From a virus, in IMG/VR virus record IMGVR_UViG_3300048672_001166, positions 1 through 32,582 of that record: DNA of 32,582 nt; one strand, given 5' to 3'. The notes under the pieces are model-generated. The model worked only from the letters and a program-made list of their open reading frames with translations, was not told the origin of the DNA and ran no database searches. How positions within the stretch are numbered: position 1 is the stretch's first letter; each line of letters begins with the position of its first letter. A program made the position numbers and the translations under genes. This document shows, piece after piece, positions 14,685 to 23,304 of the stretch.

Positions 14685-14869
14685 TTCAATTCCTCAAGAT
14701 GGACGTGATACGCGACAAGTTTCACATCAGTGAAAATCCATTCAATCCGGGATACAACCATCGGATTGCAGTCAGGTAAGACTATAACATCTTTGCCGAC
14801 ATTTGGCAAATGCCCTTCAAAAATGTAAGGTCTTTGCTCGCCGGAAGGAAGGATGAAACGCAGAATCAT
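14681..14869 (-). CDS. Small hypothetical protein
   Basis: 62 residues, compact and beta-like (MILRFILPSGEQRPYIFEG), perhaps an OB- or SH3-like barrel by pattern. The ATG at 14869 has GGAGCG upstream. It is the first gene of the leftward run; no convincing -10/-35 was seen in 14870-14944. Function unknown. Confidence 0.65.
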   Translation of the reverse strand: MILRFILPSGEQRPYIFEGHLPNVGKDVIVLPDCNPMVVSRIEWIFTDVKLVAYHVHLEELK

Positions 14870-14917
14870 GTAACGCTCCTTAAGTTTTTCAAGGACGTTA
14901 GCATGAAATGGTGAATT

Positions 14918-14925
14918 GGTAAATA
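14918..14925 (+). promoter_or_regulatory. T4-type late promoter octamer (GGTAAATA)
   Basis: GGTAAATA ends 19 nt before the DUF1353 ATG at 14945. Confidence 0.6.
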
Positions 14926-14944
14926 GTGAAAAACCCTCGTTCTT

Positions 14945-15322
14945 ATGAGCAAATTCATTTCAAAACTTTGTGTCACGTATGTATCAGATGCCGGTATGTT
15001 CGGCCGCCCACTTTGGCAACTGACCAGCCCGCTAATTTATGCAAGCGATGTTACTGGTGATACCTATACTGTTCCAACTGATTTTCAAACCGATTTTGCG
15101 ACCATTCCGCGAATCCCTTTTGTCTTTGATGCATTTGGGGATTCAGCTACGGAGGCAGCAACGTTGCACGACTGGCTTTACACTGAAGCTAAAATACCGC
15201 GTGAAAAGTGTGATGCGGTTTTCAAAGAAGCGATGCGAGCATCTAACGTTGGATTTGTGCGGAGAAAACTGATGTATTACGCCGTTAGGCTGTTCGGTTC
15301 AGCTTTCTATGGGAAGCCATAA
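14945..15322 (+). CDS. DUF1353 family protein
   Basis: 125 residues. It has the family's hallmarks: VPTDFQTDFATIPRIPF, then ATLHDWLY and CDAVFKEAMRASNV, ending RRKLMYYAVRLFG. DUF1353 proteins are common in phages and prophages, often near tail or lysis genes; the HDWLY motif has a conserved His-Asp that may be catalytic or metal-binding, but function is not established. It is expressed from a late promoter and shares one base of its stop codon with the next start (TAATG), so the following GNAT gene is co-translated. Confidence 0.85.
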   Translation: MSKFISKLCVTYVSDAGMFGRPLWQLTSPLIYASDVTGDTYTVPTDFQTDFATIPRIPFVFDAFGDSATEAATLHDWLYTEAKIPREKCDAVFKEAMRASNVGFVRRKLMYYAVRLFGSAFYGKP

Positions 15323-15981
15323 TGAAGCTGCATCATCTTTTCATGGAAGATTATTCGGTAAGGGCGTTAAACGATAACAACCCGTTAAATTTTCCTAACC
15401 TAACCGACCCATCAATCTCTGAAGCAGGTTCCTATGACGCCCATGCTGTCTTTTCATCTTTTGAGAAAGAGCATCTGGGGCTGGTATATTATTTTATTAC
15501 CGTTCATCAAACTCCAGATTCCATTAGCCGTGAAGATGTAATGGCCTACATCATGATTCATATGAATGAAACAGAGGATGGATTAAATCAGTTTAGAGAA
15601 CTTTGGGTCAATCCATCAGCCAGAAATAAAGGGTATGGAACAGCCCTCATCAGGTTCCTTACCCAAAAACTGCAAGTGAAATTGCTTCTTGCCCATGATG
15701 AAATCGTCTCGGCACCGATGCGTACTTTGTTAAAGAAAGCTGCCATTTCTGACTATCGGAAATTCAAAATTAAAAATAGAGACGGTGAACTTTATACAGT
15801 TGATGAACTGACGACCATTCTGAACGACATCCATTTGAACGATGTGGAGTTGGTTATCTCTGAACAGAAATCGAAATGGCCGTTATTTGCCAATCGTAAA
15901 TTTGACAAGGATGGTAAAGCCTGCTTGATTGAACACTATAGCTGTATTCAAGCTGACTGTGAAACTGAATGGTTAGACTAA
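15322..15981 (+). CDS. GNAT acetyltransferase-like protein with capsid-targeting-like N terminus (paralogue)
   Basis: 219 residues. Residues 101-110 (RNKGYGTALI) are the acetyl-CoA-binding loop of GNAT enzymes, after the strand VMAYIMI. It is a full-length paralogue of 10034-10699 with the same domain order and the same WLD end. The N terminus MKLHHLFMED is close to the MKLxxLFES tag; a head protease cut would fall after the Glu. It is co-translated with the DUF1353 gene and followed by a strong terminator. Two diverged copies in separate late units suggest different targets. Confidence 0.78.
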   Translation: MKLHHLFMEDYSVRALNDNNPLNFPNLTDPSISEAGSYDAHAVFSSFEKEHLGLVYYFITVHQTPDSISREDVMAYIMIHMNETEDGLNQFRELWVNPSARNKGYGTALIRFLTQKLQVKLLLAHDEIVSAPMRTLLKKAAISDYRKFKIKNRDGELYTVDELTTILNDIHLNDVELVISEQKSKWPLFANRKFDKDGKACLIEHYSCIQADCETEWLD

Positions 15982-16004
15982 AAGAGGGGCGCAAGCCCCT
16001 CTTT
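15981..16004. terminator. Rho-independent terminator, bidirectional
   Basis: Perfect 10-bp inverted repeat AAAGAGGGGC / GCCCCTCTTT around GCAA, between the convergent GNAT and gp46 genes. It touches both stop codons. Confidence 0.92.
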
Positions 16005-17735
16005 TCATTCTATCAGTGAACTGAACCCATGATGCTTTCTAACCAACATCTGTTGGTCAAGTCGGCCACGGATGTTGGGATGGTGACTGATGACATATAC
16101 GCCAATTTGCTCATCCCTCGATTTCTCTTTCAGCACTTTGATAAAAGCATCAAGGCCGGAATCATCAAGGCCGCCATCGAGTTCATCGATAAGTAAAATA
16201 TTGAACCAGTTTTTAGACAGGCCAGCAATATCACGGAACGCCAGACTGAGTGCCATGTTCGCCCGTTTCGTCTCACCTTTACTCAACATGCCAAAATCAA
16301 TCTCTCTGCCAAACTCTGTCACTTCGCACGTCATGTCCGCATTAAATTTCAGTTGGTGCGGCAATCCAAGTTTTTTGGAGTAGGTCTTGATTCTGTCGTT
16401 CAGAATTGGTAACTGCTTGTTGATGATGTTTCGCCGAATGAACGAATCTTTGTTAGTTAACAGCTTGAGCAAAAATTGCTGATGAGTCAAGCGACGTTGC
16501 AATTCATCAATTTTACCAGTGTCTACTGAAAAAGAAGTTGCGCGTAGCGAGTCAAGATTTTCCACGTGTGGATTTGATGCTTGACGCAACGTTTCAAGTT
16601 TACTGCGAGTTGATTGCTCAGATAACCTCGCTTGGATAATGGTGTCAAGATTCGGAATGATGTCTGGCATGATAACTAATTGCGACGCACAGACAGCAGT
16701 ATGCTCTGATTCTAGTTTAGTAAGTTGACTGGCAATATCTTGTGCTTGGCCCGTTAATGAATCAATAACGACGGTAATTTTATCAGCCCTTTCATTTGCA
16801 TCATGCAGCGCCTGTTCGCAATAAGGGCATTTGGCATTTTGCAACGTGGTCAACTCTTTTTCTTTTTGCGTCAATTCTTTGTCAAGTTTGTTGAAATCGT
16901 ATTCCAACGATTTCATTTGATTTGCCAACTCACGCTCTTTTTGTTTCAAGTCGGACATTTGTTTAGCCAGATTCTGCTGTTCAGTAATGTCCACTTCAAT
17001 TTCAGCGGACGTTAATTGAGTCGTTAGTTTATCAATTTCGGTCAAAGTGTCTTTATACCACTTATCCACGCGCAGTTGAGCTTCTTTCACTTGCTTTTCA
17101 TGATGGGTGACCGCCGTTCGTTGTTGAGCAACAACAGCCTCTTGCACCTTCAAGTCACTTTCAGTATTCTTTATCCTGTCTTTCAGTCTAGCAGCTTTTT
17201 CGGACAGTAGGCCGATGTTGAAAATTTCTTCCACGAACGCACGTTGCTGACTTGCGGGCAGGTCAAGGAATGGGATAGAATCACCTGAGAAGACAATGGT
17301 CTTGGTGAAGACTTCGTAAGACATGCCAAGGAGGTTAGCAACCATGTTGTCAAGTTCGGTGACGGATTTGCCGGGGGTGATATCGACACCTTCGCGTTGC
17401 AAGCTGAATTGATTACTGCCACCTCGGCTGCGGTACAGTTGATATTCAACCGAGTCCACCGAGAAATTGATGGTGGTTTCCATCGCCACTTTTTGTGAAG
17501 CATTGGTCAAATTCATCAGGTTTGACATTTTGATTTTTGACAAAGGGGAGCCATACAGGGCATAGCAAATGACGTTCAGGATAGTTGTTTTTCCGGTGCC
17601 ATTGCGTAACGTCGGTACGTCAAAATTCTCGCCAACAATTTCAAACGTGTTAGGTTTCGTTAAATCAATATAGGTTTCATTGTTGCCGAACGCCATGAAA
17701 TTCTTGAACGTAATCCAGTTTAGGGTAACTCGCAT
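16005..17735 (-). CDS. 46: Recombination endonuclease subunit gp46 (SbcC/Rad50-like ATPase)
   Basis: 576 residues from the ATG at 17735 (T4 gp46 is 560). The N-terminal Walker A is NGTGKTTI at about residue 47. Long coiled coils flank a zinc hook CPYCEQ near the middle. The C terminus has the ABC signature LSKGETKR and Walker B ILLIDELDGGLD, followed by a switch His in VISHH. It forms with gp47 the Mre11-Rad50-type complex that resects DNA ends for recombination-dependent replication. The partner gene lies about 6 kb away rather than next to it, because the plus-strand block 17798-22661 sits between them. The promoter TGTTACAAT lies 25 nt upstream and is shared with gp47. Confidence 0.95.
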   Translation of the reverse strand: MRVTLNWITFKNFMAFGNNETYIDLTKPNTFEIVGENFDVPTLRNGTGKTTILNVICYALYGSPLSKIKMSNLMNLTNASQKVAMETTINFSVDSVEYQLYRSRGGSNQFSLQREGVDITPGKSVTELDNMVANLLGMSYEVFTKTIVFSGDSIPFLDLPASQQRAFVEEIFNIGLLSEKAARLKDRIKNTESDLKVQEAVVAQQRTAVTHHEKQVKEAQLRVDKWYKDTLTEIDKLTTQLTSAEIEVDITEQQNLAKQMSDLKQKERELANQMKSLEYDFNKLDKELTQKEKELTTLQNAKCPYCEQALHDANERADKITVVIDSLTGQAQDIASQLTKLESEHTAVCASQLVIMPDIIPNLDTIIQARLSEQSTRSKLETLRQASNPHVENLDSLRATSFSVDTGKIDELQRRLTHQQFLLKLLTNKDSFIRRNIINKQLPILNDRIKTYSKKLGLPHQLKFNADMTCEVTEFGREIDFGMLSKGETKRANMALSLAFRDIAGLSKNWFNILLIDELDGGLDDSGLDAFIKVLKEKSRDEQIGVYVISHHPNIRGRLDQQMLVRKHHGFSSLIE

Positions 17736-17759
17736 CAAACAGAAAATTTTGTAACCTTG

Positions 17760-17768
17760 ATTGTAACA
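17760..17768 (-). promoter_or_regulatory. Extended -10 promoter TGTTACAAT for gp46
   Basis: TGTTACAAT on the minus strand, 25 nt before the gp46 ATG; identical to the elements before the polymerase, gp47 and gp55. Confidence 0.65.
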
Positions 17769-17777
17769 TGCCCGCCC

Positions 17778-17784
17778 GTAAATA
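17778..17784 (+). promoter_or_regulatory. T4-type late promoter (GTAAATA) for the internal-protein-like operon
   Basis: CGTAAATACTG. It ends only 13 nt before the TTG start at 17798, so the leader would be very short. It lies 10 bp from the divergent gp46 promoter. Confidence 0.55.
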
Positions 17785-17797
17785 CTGATTTGAAAGC

Positions 17798-18862
17798 TTG
17801 ACCGACAAGAAATTAGCTACACTTTTTGAATCTGCGCAGGTCACTGACCTATCGAAACGATTGCTGTATGGTTACCCTGACAAATATCACACTATGGCAG
17901 ATTTGTGTTTATTGGCTGATGCGGCTGAAAAAAGTCCAGGGACAATAGCAATTTGGCCGTATTCTGAGAGGTTGGCTCTGACGTTCGACCCGGCAGACCC
18001 CACTTATATTAAAGACAATACCAACGACGTTAAACTGACAAGCATTCTACCTCTCATCTTGCGCCCGGATAATTTTATCACCATTTATGAATGGGTTAAC
18101 GAACGGTATGGCGCCGAGTATGAGTATCAAAAATTAAAAGCTCTAAAATTTCTGGCGGTCAAAGCATTCACTCCTTTCTTTTCTAATCCCCAAAATTTTG
18201 ATATGGGGTCTGACGATATGGAAGATTTTATCGATGCGGCCAAACAAACTATCCAATCACTAATTCGTGCTGGCATTCCATCCCATTTGATTTTTGGTTC
18301 TGCTTATACGATGGCTACCGTCAAACAAGCCATTCGTGACATCCTTGCAGCGTATAAACGAGAATTTACGCATACACATTCAGCCGATTTCAGTAAACAT
18401 TCCCCTGCGGATATTTTTAACGTTTTCAGCGAAGCGTTAAAAGACCCGTCATTTGACGCGGATGAGTCGGTGCCAATCGTGAAAGAAATTAGCCGGATGA
18501 TATCTAGTATCGGTGATTGGGTGGACAACTACGCCGAGTTAGTTAAAGCAACCCGTGATGCTTATGGGATTTTTAGCGTCGGTGAAGTTGTGAACGAACC
18601 GGAATATCTTCAAGGTGTGCATGTGGGCAATATCTGTCGCCACGTAGTTAAATGGATGCGCAGTGGGCAAATTATTCCACCGGCTTTGATTCCAATCATC
18701 AACGCAACTGCTGAAAAGATTGATGCATGGGTAGTTAAAGAAATGGAAAAACAGCATCTCTCTGGCATCAAATTTTTAGATGCCAATCCAGTTATGTCTT
18801 TTGTGCTGGCAGCGACTAAACGGCCAGAACTCTCATTCACTGCCAAAAGCCTCAACACCTAA
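17798..18862 (+). CDS. Internal-head-protein-like paralogue 1 (LFES tag)
   Basis: 354 residues from a TTG start preceded by GAAAG; there is no in-frame ATG nearby. The N terminus contains KLATLFES, a variant of the MKLxxLFES tag of the next three genes; LFE followed by Ser fits the T4 head protease rule (I/L-x-E, then A/G/S). A middle segment around residues 148-195 (DAAKQTIQSLIRAG...HLIFGSAYTMATVKQAI) matches a conserved helical block in the others. The protein is soluble and helical, with no enzyme motif. Expected to be packaged in the head and perhaps injected. It is first in a four-gene late operon. Confidence 0.65.
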   Translation: MTDKKLATLFESAQVTDLSKRLLYGYPDKYHTMADLCLLADAAEKSPGTIAIWPYSERLALTFDPADPTYIKDNTNDVKLTSILPLILRPDNFITIYEWVNERYGAEYEYQKLKALKFLAVKAFTPFFSNPQNFDMGSDDMEDFIDAAKQTIQSLIRAGIPSHLIFGSAYTMATVKQAIRDILAAYKREFTHTHSADFSKHSPADIFNVFSEALKDPSFDADESVPIVKEISRMISSIGDWVDNYAELVKATRDAYGIFSVGEVVNEPEYLQGVHVGNICRHVVKWMRSGQIIPPALIPIINATAEKIDAWVVKEMEKQHLSGIKFLDANPVMSFVLAATKRPELSFTAKSLNT

Positions 18863-18874
18863 CCATCCAAAATC

Positions 18875-20065
18875 ATGAAACTTTCACACCTATTTGAATC
18901 AACGGAAATTATCGACTGCATGGAGCAGCCGTTCAAATTTGGCTTGGCTACCGGCGTCAGCATAGTTTTGACGAAACCGGCAGCCAAGCCACGTGTTCAA
19001 GGAATGAGTTCGTACATCGAAACCGACTACGCTTTGCGTTTTCCTGGTGATGGGAATGCTTATCAAGCTAAATCTTTTGCCATTTTTGCGTCAGGTGAAA
19101 CGGTCGCCGCCGCACCTGAAAAATACGGCCCACAAAAGATTGGCATTCTGAAAACGTTTTTCACTACTCGAACCTTCACCGGACGCTTTAATATTTCTCC
19201 ACTACTTGACCCTCATGGAGATATTGAGCTAAAACTAGAGCAGCAATATACGTGGTTTGTGAAAGCGTTTAACAACCTTGCGTACCTGTATTACCACGCG
19301 CATGTGAATCATTCTATGGATGAAGATGCGTATGAAGATGAGCTTGACCGTGCGAAAAACAGTCTGAAACAAATTATTTCAACTCTCTCGCATGATATGC
19401 ATCTATCTCATGCCACCATTTTTGGTAAGCACACACTAGCCAGTTCGATGAAACTAATCGAACAGGGTGTCAAAGAGTATGTGAACGAAACTGCTATCCA
19501 TACTCATAATATGGAAAATCATGTTGACGAACTAACAGCCGAAGAAGAAGGCCAAACATGGGATTGGTCACAAAAGCTTGAAAAATTTGATGCTGAACAT
19601 ACCTATAACGAAAAAGCTTCTGAACTGTATTATGAAAAGTGGAAACGTGTTCAGTTTACACCGTTCATCCGAAACAACGCCGATATTGATAAAGCGTGTT
19701 TTTTCAATAGCGACGCCGGCACTTCCTGCACGGATTTCAGTTTTCACGACATTACTGCTGAACTGTATATTCCAAATCCTAACCTCTTTTCCAAGCCGAT
19801 AGCAGAACAGATGCGCAAAGATTTTGAAGAACTCGATGGAATGTTGTTAAATTCGTTCAAGGCCATGGAAGCAAAGTGCAAAGGTTTGAATATCCTTTTA
19901 TATATGAGTGGCGCTATCAACGATATGCAAAAGGTTCTGTCTGCCGTTGGATACAATAGCGCGCTGGCTAAATACTTGAAACAATATGCTACTGATTTGG
20001 TTGCTGAGTATGCTACGCCGGCCACTGCAACTCGATTCTCCAAAAAAAGCATTGATGGTACTTAA
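18875..20065 (+). CDS. Internal-head-protein-like paralogue 2 (MKLSHLFES)
   Basis: 396 residues from an ATG 12 nt after the previous stop. It begins MKLSHLFES, a clean match to the tag. The conserved block is at about residues 150-200 (RAKNSLKQIISTLSHDMHLSHATIFGKHTLASSMKLIEQG), followed by VNETAIHTHNMENH. The N-terminal part before the block is beta-like and differs from the other paralogues, so the family seems to combine a common core with variable ends. No known domain is recognised. Injected head proteins in T4 act on host RNA polymerase or restriction enzymes; the role here is unknown. Confidence 0.65.
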   Translation: MKLSHLFESTEIIDCMEQPFKFGLATGVSIVLTKPAAKPRVQGMSSYIETDYALRFPGDGNAYQAKSFAIFASGETVAAAPEKYGPQKIGILKTFFTTRTFTGRFNISPLLDPHGDIELKLEQQYTWFVKAFNNLAYLYYHAHVNHSMDEDAYEDELDRAKNSLKQIISTLSHDMHLSHATIFGKHTLASSMKLIEQGVKEYVNETAIHTHNMENHVDELTAEEEGQTWDWSQKLEKFDAEHTYNEKASELYYEKWKRVQFTPFIRNNADIDKACFFNSDAGTSCTDFSFHDITAELYIPNPNLFSKPIAEQMRKDFEELDGMLLNSFKAMEAKCKGLNILLYMSGAINDMQKVLSAVGYNSALAKYLKQYATDLVAEYATPATATRFSKKSIDGT

Positions 20066-20137
20066 ATCTGATGGATGGGGAGATTTGACGATGGCTGTAG
20101 AACAGGATTTTATTGACACAGTGGAAAAGGGTGGAAA

Positions 20138-21406
20138 GTGAAACTACAAAACTTATTTGAATCATCCGGCACGCTAGATTTTTCTAATCTAACCGATGTC
20201 ACCAAGTATTACGGTAATACTAAATCGTCCGAGATTGTTGCATATAACGCGTCTGACAATTTTGGCGCCGACAGTTTTGAATTTAGCAACCCCGGAGAAC
20301 ATCCGTATGTGCTTTGGGGGCCGGCCGATAGTAACTTCCCCAATAAACACGCGGTTGGGCTAATTGGTTCTATTATAGCCAGTGCTTTTATACCAAAAGC
20401 GATTAATGTTCGCGTGTCAGAGGTAAAAATTTCTCCTGAACAGATTAGTAATCGAGAAGAATTGGAAGATAAACTTAACCATCTAGCCACTCTCGGCGGG
20501 AAAGCGAGCCGATACGCGGATGTTGACGATAGAACACCTGAAGATGAAAAATTTTTAAAGTCTCAAGGGCATTTGGATGAAATTGCTGACCAGCGCGAAG
20601 AAACCTTGGACGAGTTTAAATATGCAGCGAAAGACATTGCCAAATTCCTTATCAATGTTTGCGGATTCCATATGAAAGTCATTCTTGGTTCAAAGAATAT
20701 GGCAGGGGTTAGCAAACTCGTTGATGACATTTATGAAATGCATAACCAATCCAAAGTTCATGCAAAGACGCTAATGCATCATCTTGAAAAAGCTCCAACT
20801 GAAAAAACTGCTTCGAGCTGGCACACGATACTAAATTATATCGAGAATCGTAGATTGACATCGCTTTCCGCCATAGAATCCGAATTACTGACTTCGGGTA
20901 TGCTCACCCACCTGTTCAAAACAGATTCTGTGCTGAAACCGACAATATTGCAGTCGGTGTTCAACGATTTGAAAAATATGCATCTGGTCGCCAATGCGTT
21001 TTATGTACAATCAGATGTGTCACATTTTCAGGCGGATAAAATCTGTAAGTTCCTTCACCCGGATGATAAAGACCGTATAGCTGAACAGCTTAAAAAGATT
21101 TCAGGTTCTGTTATCAAAACCTGCCAAGAAACTAAAAAGACTGACACCGACATTATTATATTTTCCGACGCAGACCACGTCGGTTTAAAAGTGATAATGC
21201 ATCTAGATAAATGGTATCAAGAGTGTGGCGGGGAAAATGAATTGCCCTGTGTGCCATATCTTAAAACGCTTATGAGTTCTCAATACCATTTCCTGAATGA
21301 TTATTTAAGAACATCTGGTGTACATATTCAAGGGGCACGAATTCCATCAGGTTATACACGGCTGATCGCCCGAGTAATCTCCAATCTATCGGATTTGTCG
21401 GGCTGA
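20138..21406 (+). CDS. Internal-head-protein-like paralogue 3 (MKLQNLFES)
   Basis: 422 residues from a GTG start with GGTGG upstream. It opens MKLQNLFESSGTLDF, nearly the same as the next gene, and the two share LIGSIIASAF near residue 75, the block LDEFKYAAKDIAKFLI...VILGSKNMAGVSKLVDDI, and VHAKTLMHHL. It is helical and soluble, with no membrane span. The pair 20138/21426 is a more recent duplication than the split from 17798 and 18875. A 72-bp gap separates it from the previous gene with no promoter seen. Confidence 0.68.
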   Translation: MKLQNLFESSGTLDFSNLTDVTKYYGNTKSSEIVAYNASDNFGADSFEFSNPGEHPYVLWGPADSNFPNKHAVGLIGSIIASAFIPKAINVRVSEVKISPEQISNREELEDKLNHLATLGGKASRYADVDDRTPEDEKFLKSQGHLDEIADQREETLDEFKYAAKDIAKFLINVCGFHMKVILGSKNMAGVSKLVDDIYEMHNQSKVHAKTLMHHLEKAPTEKTASSWHTILNYIENRRLTSLSAIESELLTSGMLTHLFKTDSVLKPTILQSVFNDLKNMHLVANAFYVQSDVSHFQADKICKFLHPDDKDRIAEQLKKISGSVIKTCQETKKTDTDIIIFSDADHVGLKVIMHLDKWYQECGGENELPCVPYLKTLMSSQYHFLNDYLRTSGVHIQGARIPSGYTRLIARVISNLSDLSG

Positions 21407-21425
21407 CCCGAATAGGAAAAAAGCT

Positions 21426-22661
21426 ATGAAACTACAAAACTTATTTGAATCGGGAAGTGGCGTAATCGATTTTACCGATTTACCCACTGTTAAAAAGTAT
21501 TACGGTGGCACTAAAAATCATTTGACATCGGTAATGGCTGGTCCCCCCAATACATTATCTGCACAATTTATTTTCAACCCTGAACCGGCCGCACCGACCG
21601 TTAGTTGGCGCGAGAGTATTCATGGAATTAACCACGAAGTATCCGGACTTATCGGGTCTATTATTGCATCAGCATTTACGCCCGCAATGTGCAAACCCCA
21701 ACTTCTTTCTTCAGCTACCCATGAAATGCGAGATGCGTGCACCGAGATTCGCACCCGGCTTGAAGCTCTATCCCGGATAGGGAATAAAGTTGGGCAATAT
21801 ACCATTTTACCCGATAACGAACACACTGAAGCGGATGAAGAACGATTTGAAGATTCGTTAGATGATTTCAAATCTGCTGTGAAGGTGGTAGCAAAAGAAC
21901 TCATCTCTCGTGGATTTTCCTCAAAGGCCATCCTCGGTGGAAAATCCATAGCAAGTCTGGGTAAATTAGTTGACGACATTCATGCTATCCATACTAAGTC
22001 GCGGGTTCATGCCGGTTCTTTACTGACCCATTTGCAAAGGGCTGCCGATGATGGAGGGTTTGAAAAAATTTTGGAATATTTGCAAAACCATCGAAAGTTA
22101 CCACTATCCGCTGATGAGTCCAATTCGGTCACGTCTGCTATCCTGAACGACGATATTTTTATAACCAATAGCCATGTGCAATTCATACGGAACACTTTGG
22201 ATTCAGATATGTCCATCATGCGCGCTCGCTCGGCACTAAAACCCCTTGGAATCAACGTTTCAAAGTTTGTTCCAAAGTACCGTAGTATTTTTACCTCTGA
22301 TATCGCGCGCATTATCGATCTGCTTCTTCCAGCCGATACGCTGCGCATAAAGAACCAACTAGAAGCACTCTCACAGGGGTGTGTCTCAGCTATTGAGTCG
22401 GCAATACGCTCTGAACATGATATTGTTGTTTTTTCTTCGGGAACTAAACACGGGCCATCACTTTTTCCCATATTGAACAAATGGTATGCTGCTGCTGCTG
22501 GTGGTGACGGTGATTTGCCGTGCATAGGCTACATTGAGAATAATCTAAAACGGGGTAGTCAAGTTATTTCCTCGGTAATAAAAGACGCCGCCGATAAACA
22601 GAAGCTGACGCTGAATAGCCTTGAAAAACTAATAGCCACCAACCTTTCTCAGTTGGCATAA
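21426..22661 (+). CDS. Internal-head-protein-like paralogue 4 (MKLQNLFES)
   Basis: 411 residues from an ATG with AGGAAAA upstream. The tag MKLQNLFES is identical over nine residues to the previous gene, followed by LIGSIIASAF, AVKVVAKELISRGFSSKAILGGKS and VHAGSLLTHL at matching positions. Sequence between these blocks has diverged strongly. The DNA coding for the tag is also nearly identical between the two genes. It is the last gene of the late operon, ended by a strong hairpin at 22664-22690. Confidence 0.68.
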   Translation: MKLQNLFESGSGVIDFTDLPTVKKYYGGTKNHLTSVMAGPPNTLSAQFIFNPEPAAPTVSWRESIHGINHEVSGLIGSIIASAFTPAMCKPQLLSSATHEMRDACTEIRTRLEALSRIGNKVGQYTILPDNEHTEADEERFEDSLDDFKSAVKVVAKELISRGFSSKAILGGKSIASLGKLVDDIHAIHTKSRVHAGSLLTHLQRAADDGGFEKILEYLQNHRKLPLSADESNSVTSAILNDDIFITNSHVQFIRNTLDSDMSIMRARSALKPLGINVSKFVPKYRSIFTSDIARIIDLLLPADTLRIKNQLEALSQGCVSAIESAIRSEHDIVVFSSGTKHGPSLFPILNKWYAAAAGGDGDLPCIGYIENNLKRGSQVISSVIKDAADKQKLTLNSLEKLIATNLSQLA

Positions 22662-22663
22662 AT

Positions 22664-22690
22664 AAAAAGCCGGGCAATGCCCGGCTTTTT
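22664..22690. terminator. Rho-independent terminator, bidirectional, identical to 2655-2684
   Basis: The stem AGCCGGGC / GCCCGGCT with loop AAT is flanked by A- and T-runs, the same as the hairpin after the gp26 unit. It separates the convergent late operon and the gene ending at 22689. Confidence 0.92.
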
Positions 22691-23111
22691 AGTACCATTT
22701 TCGAGGATGCTCTGTTACGAACAAATCAATCCCTCGGAAAGAATCAGTTTTTACCACCCAATCAACATCATCTGGAATGGTGACTACTTTCAACCACGGG
22801 TCTTGATTGGAAGGGAAGAATTCTTTTCCCATGAACGTTATCACATCAATCAGCGCGCCATCTAATCTATTGTCGTCCATGTATTGAAACGTGTACACAG
22901 CCGAATCAGAAAAGAACGTTTCATAAAAATGAAGCAGCTTTCTGATGTCCGGCGTTACAGCCGTGCATTCTTCATAGTCCGAGTCTCTTAGCCAAGACAC
23001 CCTCTCAATCGGCTCACAATCGACGCAGGCGCTCTTTAATTCAATCAGATGAAGCATCGCATCATCTGAGATGGGCAACAGCCCTGGAAGCGTTTTAATG
23101 ACGATCTGCAT
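22689..23111 (-). CDS. Hypothetical protein
   Basis: 140 residues from the ATG at 23111. A longer in-frame start at 23183 lies deep in the upstream gene and has no ribosome site. It opens MQIVIKTLPGLLPISDDAM and has Cys residues at ACVDC (CxxC-like spacing) plus acidic and aromatic residues. The CVDC could be half of a metal site. It overlaps the 69-residue gene by 17 nt. Function unknown. Confidence 0.6.
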   Translation of the reverse strand: MQIVIKTLPGLLPISDDAMLHLIELKSACVDCEPIERVSWLRDSDYEECTAVTPDIRKLLHFYETFFSDSAVYTFQYMDDNRLDGALIDVITFMGKEFFPSNQDPWLKVVTIPDDVDWVVKTDSFRGIDLFVTEHPRKWY

Positions 23112-23304
23112 GTGGGTTCCACAGTAGGAAAAATTGTTCAATTTGGCAATTGGCATATTCCATCCCTCGCAAATTGAACTCATTCATCTGTTCAAGTAGG
23201 TTATTCGCTTTCGTCACCAGATGTCGGTCTGACAGCGAAAAGGCGTTATATTCTTCGGCTAGCAGTTTAAGCATATCCATCTGCATTTTAGAAATATCCA
23301 TCAT
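23095..23304 (-). CDS. Small helical hypothetical protein
   Basis: 69 residues; it starts inside the gp47 stop codon (TAATG), so it is coupled to gp47. The N-terminal two thirds form a Met/Leu-rich helix (ISKMQMDMLKLLAEEYNAF, LLEQMNEFNLRGM). It may be a cofactor of gp47 by position only. Not recognised. Confidence 0.6.
   Translation of the reverse strand: MMDISKMQMDMLKLLAEEYNAFSLSDRHLVTKANNLLEQMNEFNLRGMEYANCQIEQFFLLWNPHADRH

Noticed and set aside
16090-17015. Plus-strand open frames opposite gp46
   Set aside because: They lie antisense to a firmly identified gene and have no promoter or ribosome site; hydrophobic runs there are complements of coiled-coil codons.
22659-22666. CATAAATA before the terminator as a late promoter
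   Set aside because: It would fire directly into the terminator hairpin with no plus-strand gene downstream.
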